A stretch of DNA of 64,000 bases from Haemonchus contortus (GCA_000469685.2 LS997564.1:5668591-5732590); one strand, 5' to 3'. Shown: positions 36,001 to 47,447, counted from the stretch's first letter. Made by a program: numbers and translations. The notes: generated from the letters alone by a model not told the origin.

Positions 36001-39000
36001 CCGGTGACTTTTGGTCGGCGATTAATTCCCCTATCCCCCACCTGGAGACGCCCTACGTAGCCTCGTCACTAACCCGCCTAGGGATCTTTCAGTGAGAGGG
36101 AAGAGCACCCATACACCTCTGCTAATTCACCTGTCGTTGTTAATGCTTCAGTTGATGCCTAAAAGTTGAAAACAGCTCAGCACCATCCTGGAGGAAGGGC
36201 GGCTGCGGGCTCTATTAGCTAGCGTTCAACTCAGCTGCTCTCACACAGTATTAGGACCTCGGAATGATTTTAGGAGGCCGTGTTCGAGAACTCGTCCAGC
36301 ACAGACGCCGCTCCATCCTCTACAAAACATAGAGAGGAATAGAAACGATGCATCTTGCTTTTAAGACTTACGGCCATAAACTTTTGATCGCGTTTCGAAT
36401 GAAGTGACATGGTATATTCTGCGACAGCATGGAATTCCTGAAGAGTCGAGTACAAATAGCAGCAGCTGCAAGGCTCTGCACTTGCTCCACTACTATTCGT
36501 TATCGTCATGGATGCCATACAAGAGATCTTCAGAACAAAGCGCCGTGGGCGTTTCCTTGTGCAGGCGGCGTAGTGCTCTCTTGTGAGGAAAGCAATGAAC
36601 CTATGTAGCAAGTGCAAGCTTGATCCTATCATCCGGCGGTCTTCAGATTCCGATTAAACGTTAAAAGGATCAGGTGCGTGAATACGGAGTCAAAGGAGCA
36701 AGGAACTGTAAGATTGATGCTAATGTGCTTCGCGTACACCTATCTTCAAGCACCTTGGGTCGGCAATCGTATCCGACTGCAGTCTGACTTTTGAGTCAAT
36801 CCACATGTGAGTGCGGCTGGTTTGAATTGCGCTCAAGAAGTGCATACTCCGTTTGTGGTAAGGGCGTGCAATAAGCAACCTCAATATTGGCGATGGTGGC
36901 TGATCGATGCCTCTCAATTTGTTCTTACATCAAAATAGCTTTCTTTGTGGAAAAGAATAGATGTGGTGCATTGAGGCCAACACGCTTTTGCTCGCTGAGA
37001 TCAGAAATCAAAACCTCCATGCTCGGAATTCGATAAAATATATTTTACAATATCTCAACTTTTCATGCGTACTCGAGGTGGTTACTCTTTTGACAAGCTA
37101 CACTGCGTTCAGTAATAATACAGCCTCCCATAAATTTCACCGAAACTCACGTTCCAGGGCCCTTCAGGAAAAGGTCTAATATGGAAATTGTGCCCTATTC
37201 GGACCGTAACTTGTAGACAACTTCGAGTTCCATCTCAGTGAATAAAGAATTTTCCCTTCTTCTTTCGGAAATTTAAAATTCGTAGAATTTTTTTGGAAAG
37301 GGTGGTGTAGTGACACGTGGCACACTATCTCGCACGCTCGTCACAAGTTCGAAGCCCGGATTGATTTACGCTTAGGCCAACCAAGCCTTCCATCTCTCCA
37401 AGGTCGCTTAATTGGTACCACACTTGTATGGGAGGACAAAAAGCACTGACTTGTACATCAGCCGGCTATTGCAAGTCATCGAATAGGCCACATACGCATT
37501 CATTACGCCATTACAACTCTGAATGGAAGTCGAATGTGGAAATCGGTGACTGATTAACACCAGGAACTTTATCCTTATCCTCATCCTTTTTCGGAAAAGT
37601 TCACTTTGTCTATGTTCACAAATGTTACAGCCACGGACCAAAACAATTTATTCAGCAGCCGAACGATAACAAAGGGAGAGGACATTGCGTGTTTAATAAT
37701 TAATTAAGCACTCATTCCTTCGGATCACCTCAAAAATACGCTTTTATAAGCTAAAGTATAGGCTATCAATGAGTCCCTGGTCAACTTGGTGCCCAAACGG
37801 TTGACGATTGCTTTCTTCTGCTCACTGACACCTCCAAATTGCTGATACCTCATTGTTTCCTTCATAAATCTTACTTACCATGGATACGTTTGAAGCCAGG
37901 GCTGTTAGCCGGCCAATGTGAAAAGTCGATTCGGTGCCGACTAGACCAGAGGTGGCTGCTCTGGCTGGCTTGAATCGGGGCATTATCCTGCATGAATATG
38001 GGATCGAGCTTTTTCGGAACAAACCATAAATGAAGACGTTTACATGGAGGCGTCTATCCATGACTCCTCCTCCTTTGATGTTTCGGAAGACCAAAGCTCA
38101 TCCTTCCTCAGATTGTGCCAATGGAACCGGTTGCCAGCTGGGCTGTCACAGATAAACTTGTTCTCGTCGGAAAAATACCGAAACATCAGGAGAAGGAAGA
38201 GCAAACGAAAAGACATGGACACGACTTTCTCCACTCGGTTCGGATGCAATTCCTGGGGAAAGTAACTTGGATATCGTGATGCCTTTCGGTCATAAAAAGT
38301 GCCTTCCTCATTTTCCGCCGAAGATAAACTCAGAAGTTTCCTATCAAGTTCCCAACAGTAATCCTCGAGACTTTTAGCTTCAAAGTGGAGTTGATTCCCG
38401 TACATAACTTGGTCGTATTCGAGGCTTCTCTCGAAATCCGTCGCTTGCTCTTTTCGAAACTAACGAAGGACGTCCCTGAATACTTTTGGTACCATGCTCT
38501 GGTACACTGCAGGGTTCCTGACGACATTGTCGACAGCTGCGTGCATCGTCTGAGATCTCGAGTGATTCTACAGTTTGGCAGTCCCTGTTCCTTTTTTTGC
38601 GAGAATTTGATCTTTTTCGGAATCGGATAGCAACCTACCTTTCCCATTACCTGAAATTGAAGAGCTTTACACAAATTGAGCAATTCTGTGAGGTGAAAAG
38701 GAAAAACGACGGGAAAATATGAGGTGGCTGCATCATTAGTGAACATAGGTAGGTGACGTTTTCCGGAAAATTGAAGGGAAAAATTGTCCATGTTCTTGAG
38801 ATGGTTGCTGGTCTACAAGTTACGGTCCAAATGGGGCACGATTTCCATATAAAGCCTTTTCCTCCTGAAGTGCCCTGGAATGTGAGTTTTGGTGAAATTC
38901 ATGAGTGGCTTTATCATTAGTGAACGCAGTGTATTTATTCAGTGAAGGATAGAAATCGAGTCACAATGTTCCACCGAGTATCAACCCAATCGGTGGCTCA

Positions 39001-42000
39001 TCTGCATTCAAAATCGATCGGAATACTGTGATTTTTCTGTCGACGGATCAGATTGCACCAGTGCACCGGCACACCTGCAAGCCATGAATCAGTCCGACTA
39101 GTTGTACTGCCCTATCGTCTGCGGCCTGATTCACGGACAAGACTCAAAATTCTATTGTTTTTGCCTATCTATTGACTGACTGTGTAATAAGTGAGGTGGT
39201 TCAAAAGCTAGTAAAGGAATTGTTAGATACTTGACCGAATACCGCATTACTCGGTTTTCATTGTTCACGGCTCCAAGAAACTCGAGTTCGCCATAACCTT
39301 AGCCTATGAACAGCTTGCCTAACAGCAAACAGCCTAACGTGTGCACTGGGGAAATAGGACAGCAAGGTAAATACTTACCTGCAGTAGCTGTTTGTGAAGA
39401 CGCCTAGTACTTTCAGACATGGTTGTTTGAAGGGATATTGTTGATATGATGAGTTTTCTGAGGATGAGAATAGCGATATAAATCGGGAGGGGCGGTAGCG
39501 TCATGTAGTATGAGGTCAGAGTCATGCCCCACGTTTTTGCAAGACGACCAGAAACGCATTCCGAGCTTATGTCGTAGCCGAGGTTTTTTCCGATGCCCTC
39601 TTTTACCTGCGCCTGATCATCACCGGACAAAGCATAGACCACCTGCAAATGCATTTATAAAATTCAAAGGTTCTGTTGGAAGTCAAGCAAAGGACGTGGG
39701 TCTATTTATATGCAGTATCTAGGAGAAGCTTGCAGAAGCAGATTTCGTTCTCTTTCTGGGGTTCGATATCATGGGACATTTTCTGCTGAATATTAATCGT
39801 AATAGCTCACTGTAATCTTCTCACTCTAACAGCACAAATATCAATGATTAAGTAGTATTCTCGCGGAAAAGTCCGATTATCGGGCTGGTGATCACCCTGG
39901 TGTTCGTTTCCAGTCTATGACCACTCTATTCATGCGATTTTGTTATACTTTAACAGATCACAAAATCGCATGATGTGATCCTTGTTCCTAGGCGGAGCTA
40001 GAAAATTCGGATTACTCTCTCACATGCATCGGGAAACCCCGAGGACGTCCTTCTCACAACACATTGAATGACCCTGCCTGAGATTCCATGTGCCTGCGCA
40101 AAGTCGGGGACTCAAAGCGTATGACTAAAAGGGGACAAGGCAGCGAAGACAGAAGTATAGACAAGGTGAATGCGGAATCGACAAGGACAAGGTGAATGCG
40201 GAGCCTTGCGTACTCAAATGCTCTCAATGGCTCGCGTTTCATTTTGCTATGCTCTGGTGCCAGGTCATTCAACATGATGCCTTCTCGACCCAGGTAATCG
40301 TAGCTTGGCACTCAGGGATGTTCGATTGTTCAGGCGCAAAAGGAGATACGTTTTTCATGATCCGTCTTCCTTAGAGTTAGTTGCAAGCTTTTTAGAAAAC
40401 TTGTCAAAATCAGCCAGTGCTCGATTAGCATGCTCGATATCTGGTGTTATAAGCACGTTTCCTTCTGGAAAACCTGGGTAGTGCAACCGGCTCTGTCGAA
40501 CTTAACTTCAAAATCTTACTGTCCAACTAATGCGTAGCATTATTGAAAGTGAGACTGATAAGTTCAGTCGATATGGAATCCCCCTGCCAACCCTCCTCTC
40601 TACGTGAACCGTGACTTCCTTGTGCGATCGCGAAATCACGTTCATAAAGTTGAGGTGGAGCTCGAAGCATCCTTATACATTGAGTGGGACCCTCTTGCGG
40701 AATGTGGATGCGACTGATTTTGCTAAATTCTCTCAAAAGTCAACTTGGTCGCGCCCTCTATGAAATTTTTCACTAATCCTATTAAAGATGACGTGATCAA
40801 AAGGAGATTATTTGAGATTACGGAAAGCAGGCGTTGGGCCATAGCTGCCAATATTGCATGGGTCTCCTTTCTTATATTAACAACACACTCTCGCCAGTTT
40901 TTCACGACAAGGCCACCTTGCATTCCAGCAGGGTCCGCATGAAGAGCCGGGCCAATGCTCTGTCGATAAGTTTTAGTGGCTCCTCCGACGTTCTGGTTCA
41001 ATCCTATCGGGAACGAGTGTGGTAAATCATTGTCGGATTTTATCTGCCCGTAAAGTTGTTGTGAAGATCGTGAATCATCCTTCGAGGCGAAACATATGGT
41101 CCTGTAGGGTTTGGATTACAGCCCCTGTTTCCACAGCGTCAGAGTTCCGCAATTGATGTAAGTTACACATAACGGCATCTCATACACTCGTGACACCTGA
41201 GAGAATCTTGTGACAGTGTGAATATGACCAATCATACTGAACCCCTTTAGAGCTCTTATACGTCGATTTTCCTTCTCCACTCATCTTTCGAAGTTGATTC
41301 GTCTGACGAATTCCTTGGCCGGATTCAGCAGGTAGACTGTGTGATAATTGCTAGCACCGTTTACGTATCCTTTATTCGGAAAAATACTCTCCACCCTGCA
41401 ATTAGATGCATGATAAGCAGTTAGACATGGCTGGAAGAGGTCAGAGTAGATATAAAAAAAGATCAGTGGAGGATCTTTTTCATTGTCCTCTGGGATACAT
41501 TGCTCCGTCGAAGCTAATTCATTTAATTTTGTAACTAGCTTATATCCGGCTGGACACCAAGTGCTCTTTCTACTTGTTTCGGTTTTCGCCAGAACTGCTG
41601 CTCTTTCCTTTGGAAACCCTGCTCCGAAAAGTCGAATGTCAGTTGTAAGTTGTCTGCAGCTATCGCAGCTACATGTTAACGTATCGAATCGTGAGTTTTT
41701 AAACATAGACGTTTATTGAATACTTGTAAGCTCTGCTTTCCTAGCACAATCGTGAACATGTACAATGAGTCGCTTATTTCTCTTGTCGATTCGTTCCATA
41801 ACGGAATCTTCGCCCTGACTGCAGCCAATAACGGGTTTTTAGTTGTATTAGGATTCTAACATACTTTCGGTATTTTTTGGCTGGAAATTTTCCTTTTTAT
41901 GAGTCAAGTACAGCATCATGTCTTAAAGTTTCGTGGCAGCTAAACAGCATAACCACGTCTCCAACGACAAGCATCAATATTGAGATTGTATGGGAAGACA

Positions 42001-45000
42001 TACATTTCTGAGCTGCATAACATTTACAAGAGCGATGTTTCCTTCACCAATTACATTCATATGTTATTTCAATCTTGTTATTTCTTCACAATTTTTGTAA
42101 AAACTCACAAATACGAAGAACGTTGGCAAATAGACCGAAATTATAATGACTGCCACTTTGTAAGCTTGCGGTGAATTATTTCTCAAGACGTAGTAACGAT
42201 AAGCAAACGAAACCAGTATACTATGTAACCCGTGAAAATGAGAAGTGACCGCGAAGCTTTGCCTGAAGCAGTAACGACAAGGATTAAAAGAAAAGATGGT
42301 GCATATTGAAACGACAAAAGCTATTCACTAACGCGAACAAGCAGATCTCTGTCCCAATGTACTTGCAAGGACCGGAGTAGATGCTGTAGGAGCTGAATCC
42401 ATAAAATACTGCTCTGAAGTTCCATGTTCGGTTTTCTATGAACCTCGGCATAAATGTATTACCGAGTTTATTATTGTTATGAACTCTTCACGAGGTTTGT
42501 AAATATCTTTTATTAGGCTGACTTTTCGGCGGAGTCGCCCTCTTTAGAGCCTGGAAAGACCATTGCAATTTGACTATGCGATCAAACGTCTTCACTGCCA
42601 CACTAAAGTTTGAGACCCCTAGGGCACGCAGGTGATCAAAGGAGAACCACTCACAGGTGCTCTGTGGATTCTTCGAAACTACCCAGCAACCGATGGCAAC
42701 AACCCACCAGTGTCAGCTGGGGTAGGTCTTCATTGGAAGTCCTTGCGGAAAGGCCAACTTTATGTGAGGCCGCAGCTCTGGCGTGATTGCGAGGCATTCT
42801 TCCTAAAGATTCATTTTGGGATTGGTGACCTGAATTGAAAATGCCTCGAGGGTTTGACGCGCGCACAATTGCGACTCCTGTGCTACGATCTCCACGGTGA
42901 CCTCATTGACGATTGAAAGTCTACTGTTTCAGGGAGTCACCGATTTCAGAGGCATAACAGAGGGTGTTTTTGGGGTCACCGTGGAGGTCGTGGTACAGGA
43001 GTCGCAATTGTGCGCGTAAAACCCTCGAGGCATTTTGGATACAGGTCACCAATCCCAAAATGAATCGTAGGGAAGAATGTCTCGCAATCACGCAGGAGCT
43101 ACGGCCTTATATAAGATTGGCCTTCCCGCAGAGACTTTAATGAAGTCATACCCCAGCTGACACTGGTCGATTGGTATCACCACCTGCTGGGTAGTTTCGA
43201 AGGATCCACAAAGTTACGGTGCATGGTTCTCCTTTCGATCGCCTGCGTACCCTGGCGGTCTCGAACTTGGTGGGTTGATGGAGTCGTTTGATCGAATAGT
43301 CACAGATTGCTATGATCTCTTGGCGTAGTGTCGAAAACTGGTTCTCATTGTTCACACTGCTCACAAAGTGTGCGTAGATGAAATTAATCCTGAAATGGTA
43401 GAGAACAGAGACTGGAGCATCGTCGAATTTCACAGCCGGAAAGGGTTCTCCATTAAGACCCTTGACTGATTTGTGCTGAAAGAATTGAAGACGTTCAGGA
43501 AGATATGTGAATATGCATTTCAGTTTTTTACGGAAGCAGAAGTTAAGCACCGAAATGATGTTTGTAGTGACAATTTTTGCCCCGAAGCCATCATCCATTG
43601 TCGAGACGGTTACTGGCTACGGGCGAATTGTGTGTGGGGCTTCACGTGAAGCCCAAAAGAGACTAGGGTCGAGTTTGGATGGATGAAAGTGAGGGAGCAC
43701 CACGAATGACAATGCAGAGTAATGCGGTAGGCGCAATTTCAACCGAATCTTAGCAGGCTTGAGACTACCTATCTCGAAACGACGGTCTGGATATTGGACT
43801 CAACAGCAACCTTGTGAGAGGACTTATCAGGAGAGCGCCACTCCTGACAGACCTTCTCAAACTGGTAGGTCTTGAGTTTGTGCGATAACATATTCTGACG
43901 GATCGGAGGCAGGGGCTGTTGGGAAGTTAGCTATGCTTTTTTGTACCAGAGTGATATTATGTATTCAGGTGATTTTCTCGACGAAAATAACTTCACTTTG
44001 ATTCATCATGATAATGGCTGTCGACACTACTGGCGAGATCTTATAAAACAACCACTGCAGTTAAGTCGGCAAAACGGAACTCTGAAGTTGGCTTTTGCTT
44101 CTTATCGAGTGGGTTCCCGAGAGTATTAAGAAGTTCTTGAGCCCAACTTGGAAAGACATCAGTTGACCGGTGGTAACAGCCGCAGCTATTCTTAAAGTAG
44201 GATCATGCAAGCGTCCACGCTAGCAGGATGTGATTCCTTCAGCCCATAATCGACGCTATGGAGTGGCTCGCGTGTAGCCCTGATCTAAATTCAATGGGAA
44301 ATTCAGATTGTATTTGTTCGCCGCGTTTACAATAACTGCACTCAGTTTACTACAATCCAGGAGCTGAAAGATGCGATGAGGATTTCACGAGCAACATCGG
44401 CTCTGGAATCCTTCAAAGTTTCAGCATGTATGCCACATCAACTAAATACAGCTAGCTTCAAAAAAAGGGACACCAATAGACTACTAATTTCTAGCGAGCT
44501 GCTTCATTGACTTTGTAAATAAACTACAGGTTGGACGTATCACATGAAAAGGCTAAAATTCAGAAATGCGCTTGTTAAAAGGAATCTTAGGTGCCATACT
44601 TCCTTGAAATCACATATGTCATTGTTTCCTTATGTATAGAACCTGATAGTAAATGTTACAACTTAGTTACTGCTACGTGCAGCTTCGGTGAAATGAAGGG
44701 TGCACATATAGCGAGCATACTCACTGAATTAGCTTTTTATCTCCTTTCCTGCTCTTTTTATTCGAAAGAAAATGAGTCGTGTGCTTGCGTGCTATAAACC
44801 CTGCTTCGCTTCTTTTTTCAAAGATCTTTGGTGTCACAGGTTCATTCTACGGAGAAACCACAGAAACCATTTTCAACGTGAACGATTCCTTTTGAAGAAC
44901 ACCGAGCCAGTGCGAGGCGTGGCAGTCTGATGGCGGTGATAGAAAGGATAAAGTTTTTGGCGTTAATCAATCCCGTCTGAGGGATTTGCGCCTGCACTCG

Positions 45001-46039
45001 ACTTCCATTCAGAATAGTAGTGGCGTAATAAGTGCGTATGTGGCCTATACAATGACTTGCGGTGGCCAGCCGATGTACAAGTCATCCTCCCAGACGAGCC
45101 TGGTACCAGTTATCCTCCCAGACGAGCCTGGTACCAATTAACTGACCCCGGAGTTATGGAGTTATGGAGGGCCTGGTTGGCCTAGGCGGACATCGATGCG
45201 GGATTCAAACCCCTGACCGTGCGCAAGATATAGTGCGCCACTTGCTGCTATACCACCTCTGCCTCTGGCGCTTATTGCTGGGCATAAAACTGAGAAACGG
45301 AATAGCAACATTTGTGAAATAAAGTACACGGTATTGGCACAGAAGGCGGAGATTTCTTCGGAAAAGGCATTAGGGGCGTTCTGGATTCCTCAAAGAAATC
45401 CCTGATTGGACAGTAGAGATACATGTCTGTCCATGAACAATGATCTTTTGCCATTTAAACCGTACTGCGAGTTGTGACTCGGTAGTACTACACGTGATCT
45501 TCATTTTCATAAGTGCAAGGGGGATAGCGAGAAGTCCTATACGCTACTGACAGTCGACTATGGCGACAGGGTATTTTTTGTACGCTTGAGCGACGGAACC
45601 TTTGTGAGTTACGCTTTAAATTGTGGGTTCTGAGTTCGTCGCATACTCGCCAGGGGGGATCGTGCGTTTTCGGACGTAGTGCAACTAATCTCGAGTTGCA
45701 TACAGGCCTCTAAAAAAGGGGATTGCGTCGAAAAGAATATTCCAATCGCCAACAACTATAAGAGGTTAGAGAAAGGGATAATTTGGAGAATAAGAATGAG
45801 TTTTTTGGCACGTGCTTGAGCGCAAAAGGTAAGCGCGAATCGTACCTCTGAAGAATAAACACGGTGGTAATGCAGGCTAACAGATCACAGAGAGCAGTGT
45901 TGAAAATAAGAACGGAATAAGAGATCAGTTGTGTCGGAGTCCTTTTCAGTACCATGTATATCAGAATAGAGTTGCCGATGATCCCAATAGCGTTTATAAT
46001 GATGTTTACTGAATTGCTGGTCCACCAAACCCAAATCAT
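33008..46039 (-). CDS. Serpentine chemoreceptor, class d (srd), gene 1
   Basis: srd proteins are nematode-specific seven-transmembrane receptors thought to act in chemosensory cilia. Five exons on the minus strand splice in phase to 317 aa: 46039-45846 (start ATG; TM1-TM2, [15 protein letters not shown] and [15 protein letters not shown]), 42413-42339 ([13 protein letters not shown]), 42262-42109 (TM3-TM4, [17 protein letters not shown] and YLPTFFVF), 39642-39379 (extracellular loop 2 and TM5, [26 protein letters not shown]) and 33274-33008 (TM6-TM7, [18 protein letters not shown]). Order, length and the RRLHKQLL and PAINPL motifs fit srd receptors. The donor of exon 2 (GTTCGC) is weak. Introns 1, 3 and 4 (3.4, 2.5 and 6.1 kb) are filled with transposons, far larger than usual for this family. 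Confidence 0.9.
33693..33703. repeat. Target-site duplication of RTE-A copy 2 (left)
   Basis: GAGCACCCATA is repeated exactly at 36103-36113. Confidence 0.85.
33704..36102 (-). mobile_element. RTE-A copy 2, internally deleted, carrying a foldback insert
   Basis: The element runs on the minus strand between 11-bp duplications. The tandem TCACCTGTA tail is at 33704 and the 5' leader near 36060. The endonuclease part (VGDFNAKID, 34963-35520) and the end of the RT with the C-terminus (33713-34207, [10 protein letters not shown] to DDQRDDR) remain. About 1.3 kb between them, covering the last part of the endonuclease through most of the RT, is deleted at about 34905, where the EN frame runs into a segment matching the RT FADD region. 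A foldback element interrupts the ORF at 34197-34505. It lies in intron 4 of srd gene 1, in the gene's own orientation. Confidence 0.92.
34197..34505. mobile_element. G/C-rich foldback element inserted in RTE-A copy 2
   Basis: The 309-bp insert is a long palindrome. Its arms contain GCCGGCGGAGGCAGTGCTAG, a GGGAGGCAGACAG block and CCACGCCCCTTCGAAGG, around a short loop rich in A. The direct repeat CAGTG flanks it at 34192-34196 and 34506-34510. The left end is duplicated: the first 70 or so bases (GCTTTCATGGTCCGCC onward) occur twice in tandem. It belongs to the same family and insertion site as 59152-59376. It encodes no protein. Confidence 0.88.
36103..36113. repeat. Target-site duplication of RTE-A copy 2 (right)
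   Basis: Exact copy of GAGCACCCATA at 33693-33703. Confidence 0.85.
36114..37098. other. srd gene 1 intron 4 sequence, nothing recognised
   Basis: Short frames on both strands (for example 120 codons at 36270-36632, minus) lack family motifs and copies elsewhere in the window. Confidence 0.45.
37101..38931 (-). mobile_element. Tc1-like transposon with long inverted ends and nested SINE
   Basis: Left end CACTGCGTTCAGTAATAAT (37101) and right end reading inward on the minus strand CACTGCGTTCACTAATGAT (38931) are bounded by TA at 37099-37100 and 38932-38933. The inverted ends extend about 125 bases (through CTCACGTTCCAGGG and GGACCGTAACTTGTAGAC). A second direct copy of the GTTCACTAATGAT-type box lies at 38721-38750, giving an IR/DR layout. 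Minus-strand broken frames encode transposase pieces ([31 protein letters not shown]-like). With the SINE at 37301-37590 removed the element is about 1.5 kb, a normal Tc1 size. It lies in intron 4 of srd gene 1. Confidence 0.85.
37301..37590 (+). mobile_element. tRNA-derived SINE, copy 2 (inside the Tc1-like element)
   Basis: It begins GGTGGTGTAGTGACACGTGG (A-box-like) and has AGTTCGAAGCCC (B-box-like) 40-50 bases later. The body then follows the shared order: TTAGGCCAACCAAGCC, TTAATTGGTACCA, GACTTGTACATC, GCAAGTCATCGAATAGGCC, and a pyrimidine-rich CTTTATCC tail. Both polymerase III boxes are recognisable. Confidence 0.82.
38934..39378. other. srd gene 1 intron 4 sequence, nothing recognised
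   Basis: About 450 bases between the Tc1-like element and exon 4. No ORF, repeat or motif stands out beyond the splice donor of exon 4 (GTAAGT on the minus strand at 39378). Confidence 0.5.
40050..41060 (-). mobile_element. Old RTE-A relic in srd gene 1 intron 3
   Basis: Minus-strand frames align piecewise with the intact RTE-A protein: [19 protein letters not shown] (40250-40311) matches the [17 protein letters not shown] region, [17 protein letters not shown] (40600-40700) matches the segment before RT motif B, and the DNA near 40440 matches the stretch after FADD. Multiple frameshifts and stops show it is much older than copies 2 and 3. Ends are not definable by eye. Confidence 0.75.
41281..41706 (-). 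CDS. Hypothetical cysteine-containing protein or exon nested in srd intron 3
   Basis: A 141-codon frame with balanced composition lies within intron 3 of srd gene 1, on the same strand. It has seven cysteines, three of them clustered as CSCDSC near residue 14, then WCPAGYKLV and a C-terminal half with [17 protein letters not shown]. No signal peptide or transmembrane segment is evident from the first ATG. I do not recognise the family. The composition is better than chance frames nearby, so it may be a nested gene, an exon of one, or part of an unclassified repeat. Confidence 0.35.
   Translation of the reverse strand: MFKNSRFDTLTCSCDSCRQLTTDIRLFGAGFPKERAAVLAKTETSRKSTWCPAGYKLVTKLNELASTEQCIPEDNEKDPPLIFFYIYSDLFQPCLTAYHASNCRVESIFPNKGYVNGASNYHTVYLLNPAKEFVRRINFER
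42606..43270. repeat. Large inverted repeat (foldback), arms about 300 bp
   Basis: Left arm 42606-42903 and right arm 42973-43270 are reverse complements at roughly 85% by eye, around a 70-base loop. Shared blocks include TTCGAAACTACCCAGCA, CAGTGTCAGCTGGGGTA, GTGATTGCGAG, ATTCATTTTGGGATTGGTGA and ATGCCTCGAGGGTTT. Both arms carry the same coding-like frame (LWILRNYP), so it looks like an inverted duplication of a once-coding repeat rather than a simple hairpin MITE. It lies in intron 1 of srd gene 1. Confidence 0.85.
43271..43940. other. srd gene 1 intron 1, coding-like minus-strand frame
   Basis: The minus-strand frame 43146-43598 continues from the right arm of the inverted repeat into unique sequence ([20 protein letters not shown] at its start). 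It probably represents the remaining part of the repeat-encoded protein; family not recognised. Confidence 0.35.
43950..44480 (+). mobile_element. Tc1-like transposase relic
   Basis: The catalytic-core stretch [20 protein letters not shown] followed by RDLIKQP resembles the Tc1 pattern FSDE...WHDLRKE. Further on, across frames, come the remains of a SPDLNSMEN-like motif and [10 protein letters not shown] (44330-44375), the usual Tc1 C-terminal helix. Stops and frameshifts are frequent and terminal repeats were not found. Confidence 0.65.
44943..45257 (-). mobile_element. tRNA-derived SINE, copy 3
   Basis: Read on the minus strand it starts GGTGGTATAGCAGCAAGTGG (A-box-like), then GGGGTTTGAATCCCGC (a near-perfect B box), then the body shared with copies 1 and 2, ending in a CTTTATCCTTT tail. 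It is the best-preserved promoter of the three. A 30-base unit with the core TGGTACCAGGCTCGTCTGGG is tandemly duplicated at about 45085-45140. Confidence 0.85.
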
Positions 46040-46984
46040 TTTCTGAATAGCGGAGGGAATATGAACTGCGACGATTTCAAGAAATTCATGTGCGATCGCT
46101 TTACGACACTATTTGATGAGTAGGAAGACCAAAAATGAGTGGTTCTACAGTGAGAATATAAATAGAAACGGTAAATGTGGTCCCACGTTCGTAGATGTCA
46201 AACATCTACTGAAATTTACGAACTCGATCTACAGGACATATATAATCACTCCCCAAACAAGCGGCAACTGAGAAATGGTTGTTGTCAACGAGTGAAGCAA
46301 CATACATTGTTTATCTAAACAATAGGCATGGGTCAGCTTTCACTGAAATTTATTTACTTTCCTAATTGCTTGGATGTACTCAGTTTAGTTTATTAGTTTT
46401 CGAAAATTCAAGGATCCCAGAAGACAATAGTTCGCATTCGGTCTTGTCTAAAACACTGGAGTTCTTCAGGGCGGACGAAGGTGATTTAGTTTAGTTAGAA
46501 AGATGAAGGAAGTAACAAATTAGCTTGAGCCTTTTCTTCCTCGTCTTTTTGAAGGCTTTTTTGTAGTTACGGATACGAAGTTGGCCGAAATCAGCTGTAA
46601 GCCAAAACAATAACAAGTTGATATAATCAAGAGTCAATTTGTATAGGAGTATTGCTAACAGTTGAGATTGCGTCGGCCATCACGAAAACATTCACAGGTC
46701 ATGAACGTACTGTTGCTGTTACAGGAGGATCCCAGTCTATCTAGTCGTATAGCTCTCGAAACTTGAAAATGAAGTGATGGATGATCAGGAGATCAGAGGA
46801 GATGCAGTTCTAAGTCATCGCTAACCAGTTTAAATCATGCAGTTTTGTTACAACGCCTTCCTTACTGCCAAGCACTTCCTTCCCGTTTTAAGAGTAATCA
46901 GATGAGAGTAAGTCCCAGTCATCGTCACTTTCAACCAGGAAGCTCTCGTGGTCATATGGAAATGTTCTCCTCAAATTCCGATAC
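46040..46984. other. Upstream region of srd gene 1
   Basis: About 950 bases between the srd gene 1 start codon and the RTE-B 3' end. It should hold the receptor's promoter. No gene or clear motif is visible. Confidence 0.45.
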
Positions 46985-47166
46985 TACTTACTTGGATACT
47001 TGGACGCTCGTTGTCGGTTAATAATCCTCAGCGGCGAGCACACGCTTCCATCCATTTTTGACGATCTTGAGCGGTTTGGGACCAGTGTTGACCATCGTTT
47101 CCCTGAAGTTTCTTCAGTGAATCACTCCATCTCGTTGCAGGACGGCCAAGTGTGCGTTTAATCTCA

Positions 47167-47171
47167 CGTGG
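47167..47171. repeat. Target-site duplication of the BEL/Pao element (left)
   Basis: CGTGG precedes the 5' LTR and recurs at 51112-51116 after the 3' LTR. Five bases is the usual length for BEL/Pao. Confidence 0.85.
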
Positions 47172-47447
47172 TGTCGTCGTCGACGACCCCGTACTATTAC
47201 GCAAGCGCTCTACCCCCCGCTATCAGGTGGGGCGGGGCGCGGTGGGATCAGGCTCGTGCTTGCTTTACAGTTACTTATAGCATCCACACTTCTCTCATAT
47301 ACTTGCATACTTGCTTTTGCTAAGCGTTTAGAACGGTCAACCCGCCCACGCTCCTATCTCTATCTCACAATAAACGTTCTGAACCACCTTTGTCTTATTG
47401 CTTCCAAAAGGGTAAATCACCCAGTCTTCATGCACCCATCCTGGTCA
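47172..47447 (+). repeat. 5' LTR of BEL/Pao element
   Basis: 276 bp beginning TGTCGTCGTCGACG and ending CATCCTGGTCA (TG...CA ends). It contains a poly(A) hexamer within CACAATAAACG. About a dozen substitutions and a few small indels separate it from the 3' LTR. The bases after it (TCTGGTGCATCGG) are the likely primer-binding site region. Confidence 0.92.

Noticed and set aside
36270..36632. 120-codon minus-strand frame in srd intron 4
   Set aside because: No recognisable motif and no homologue in the paralogous intron.
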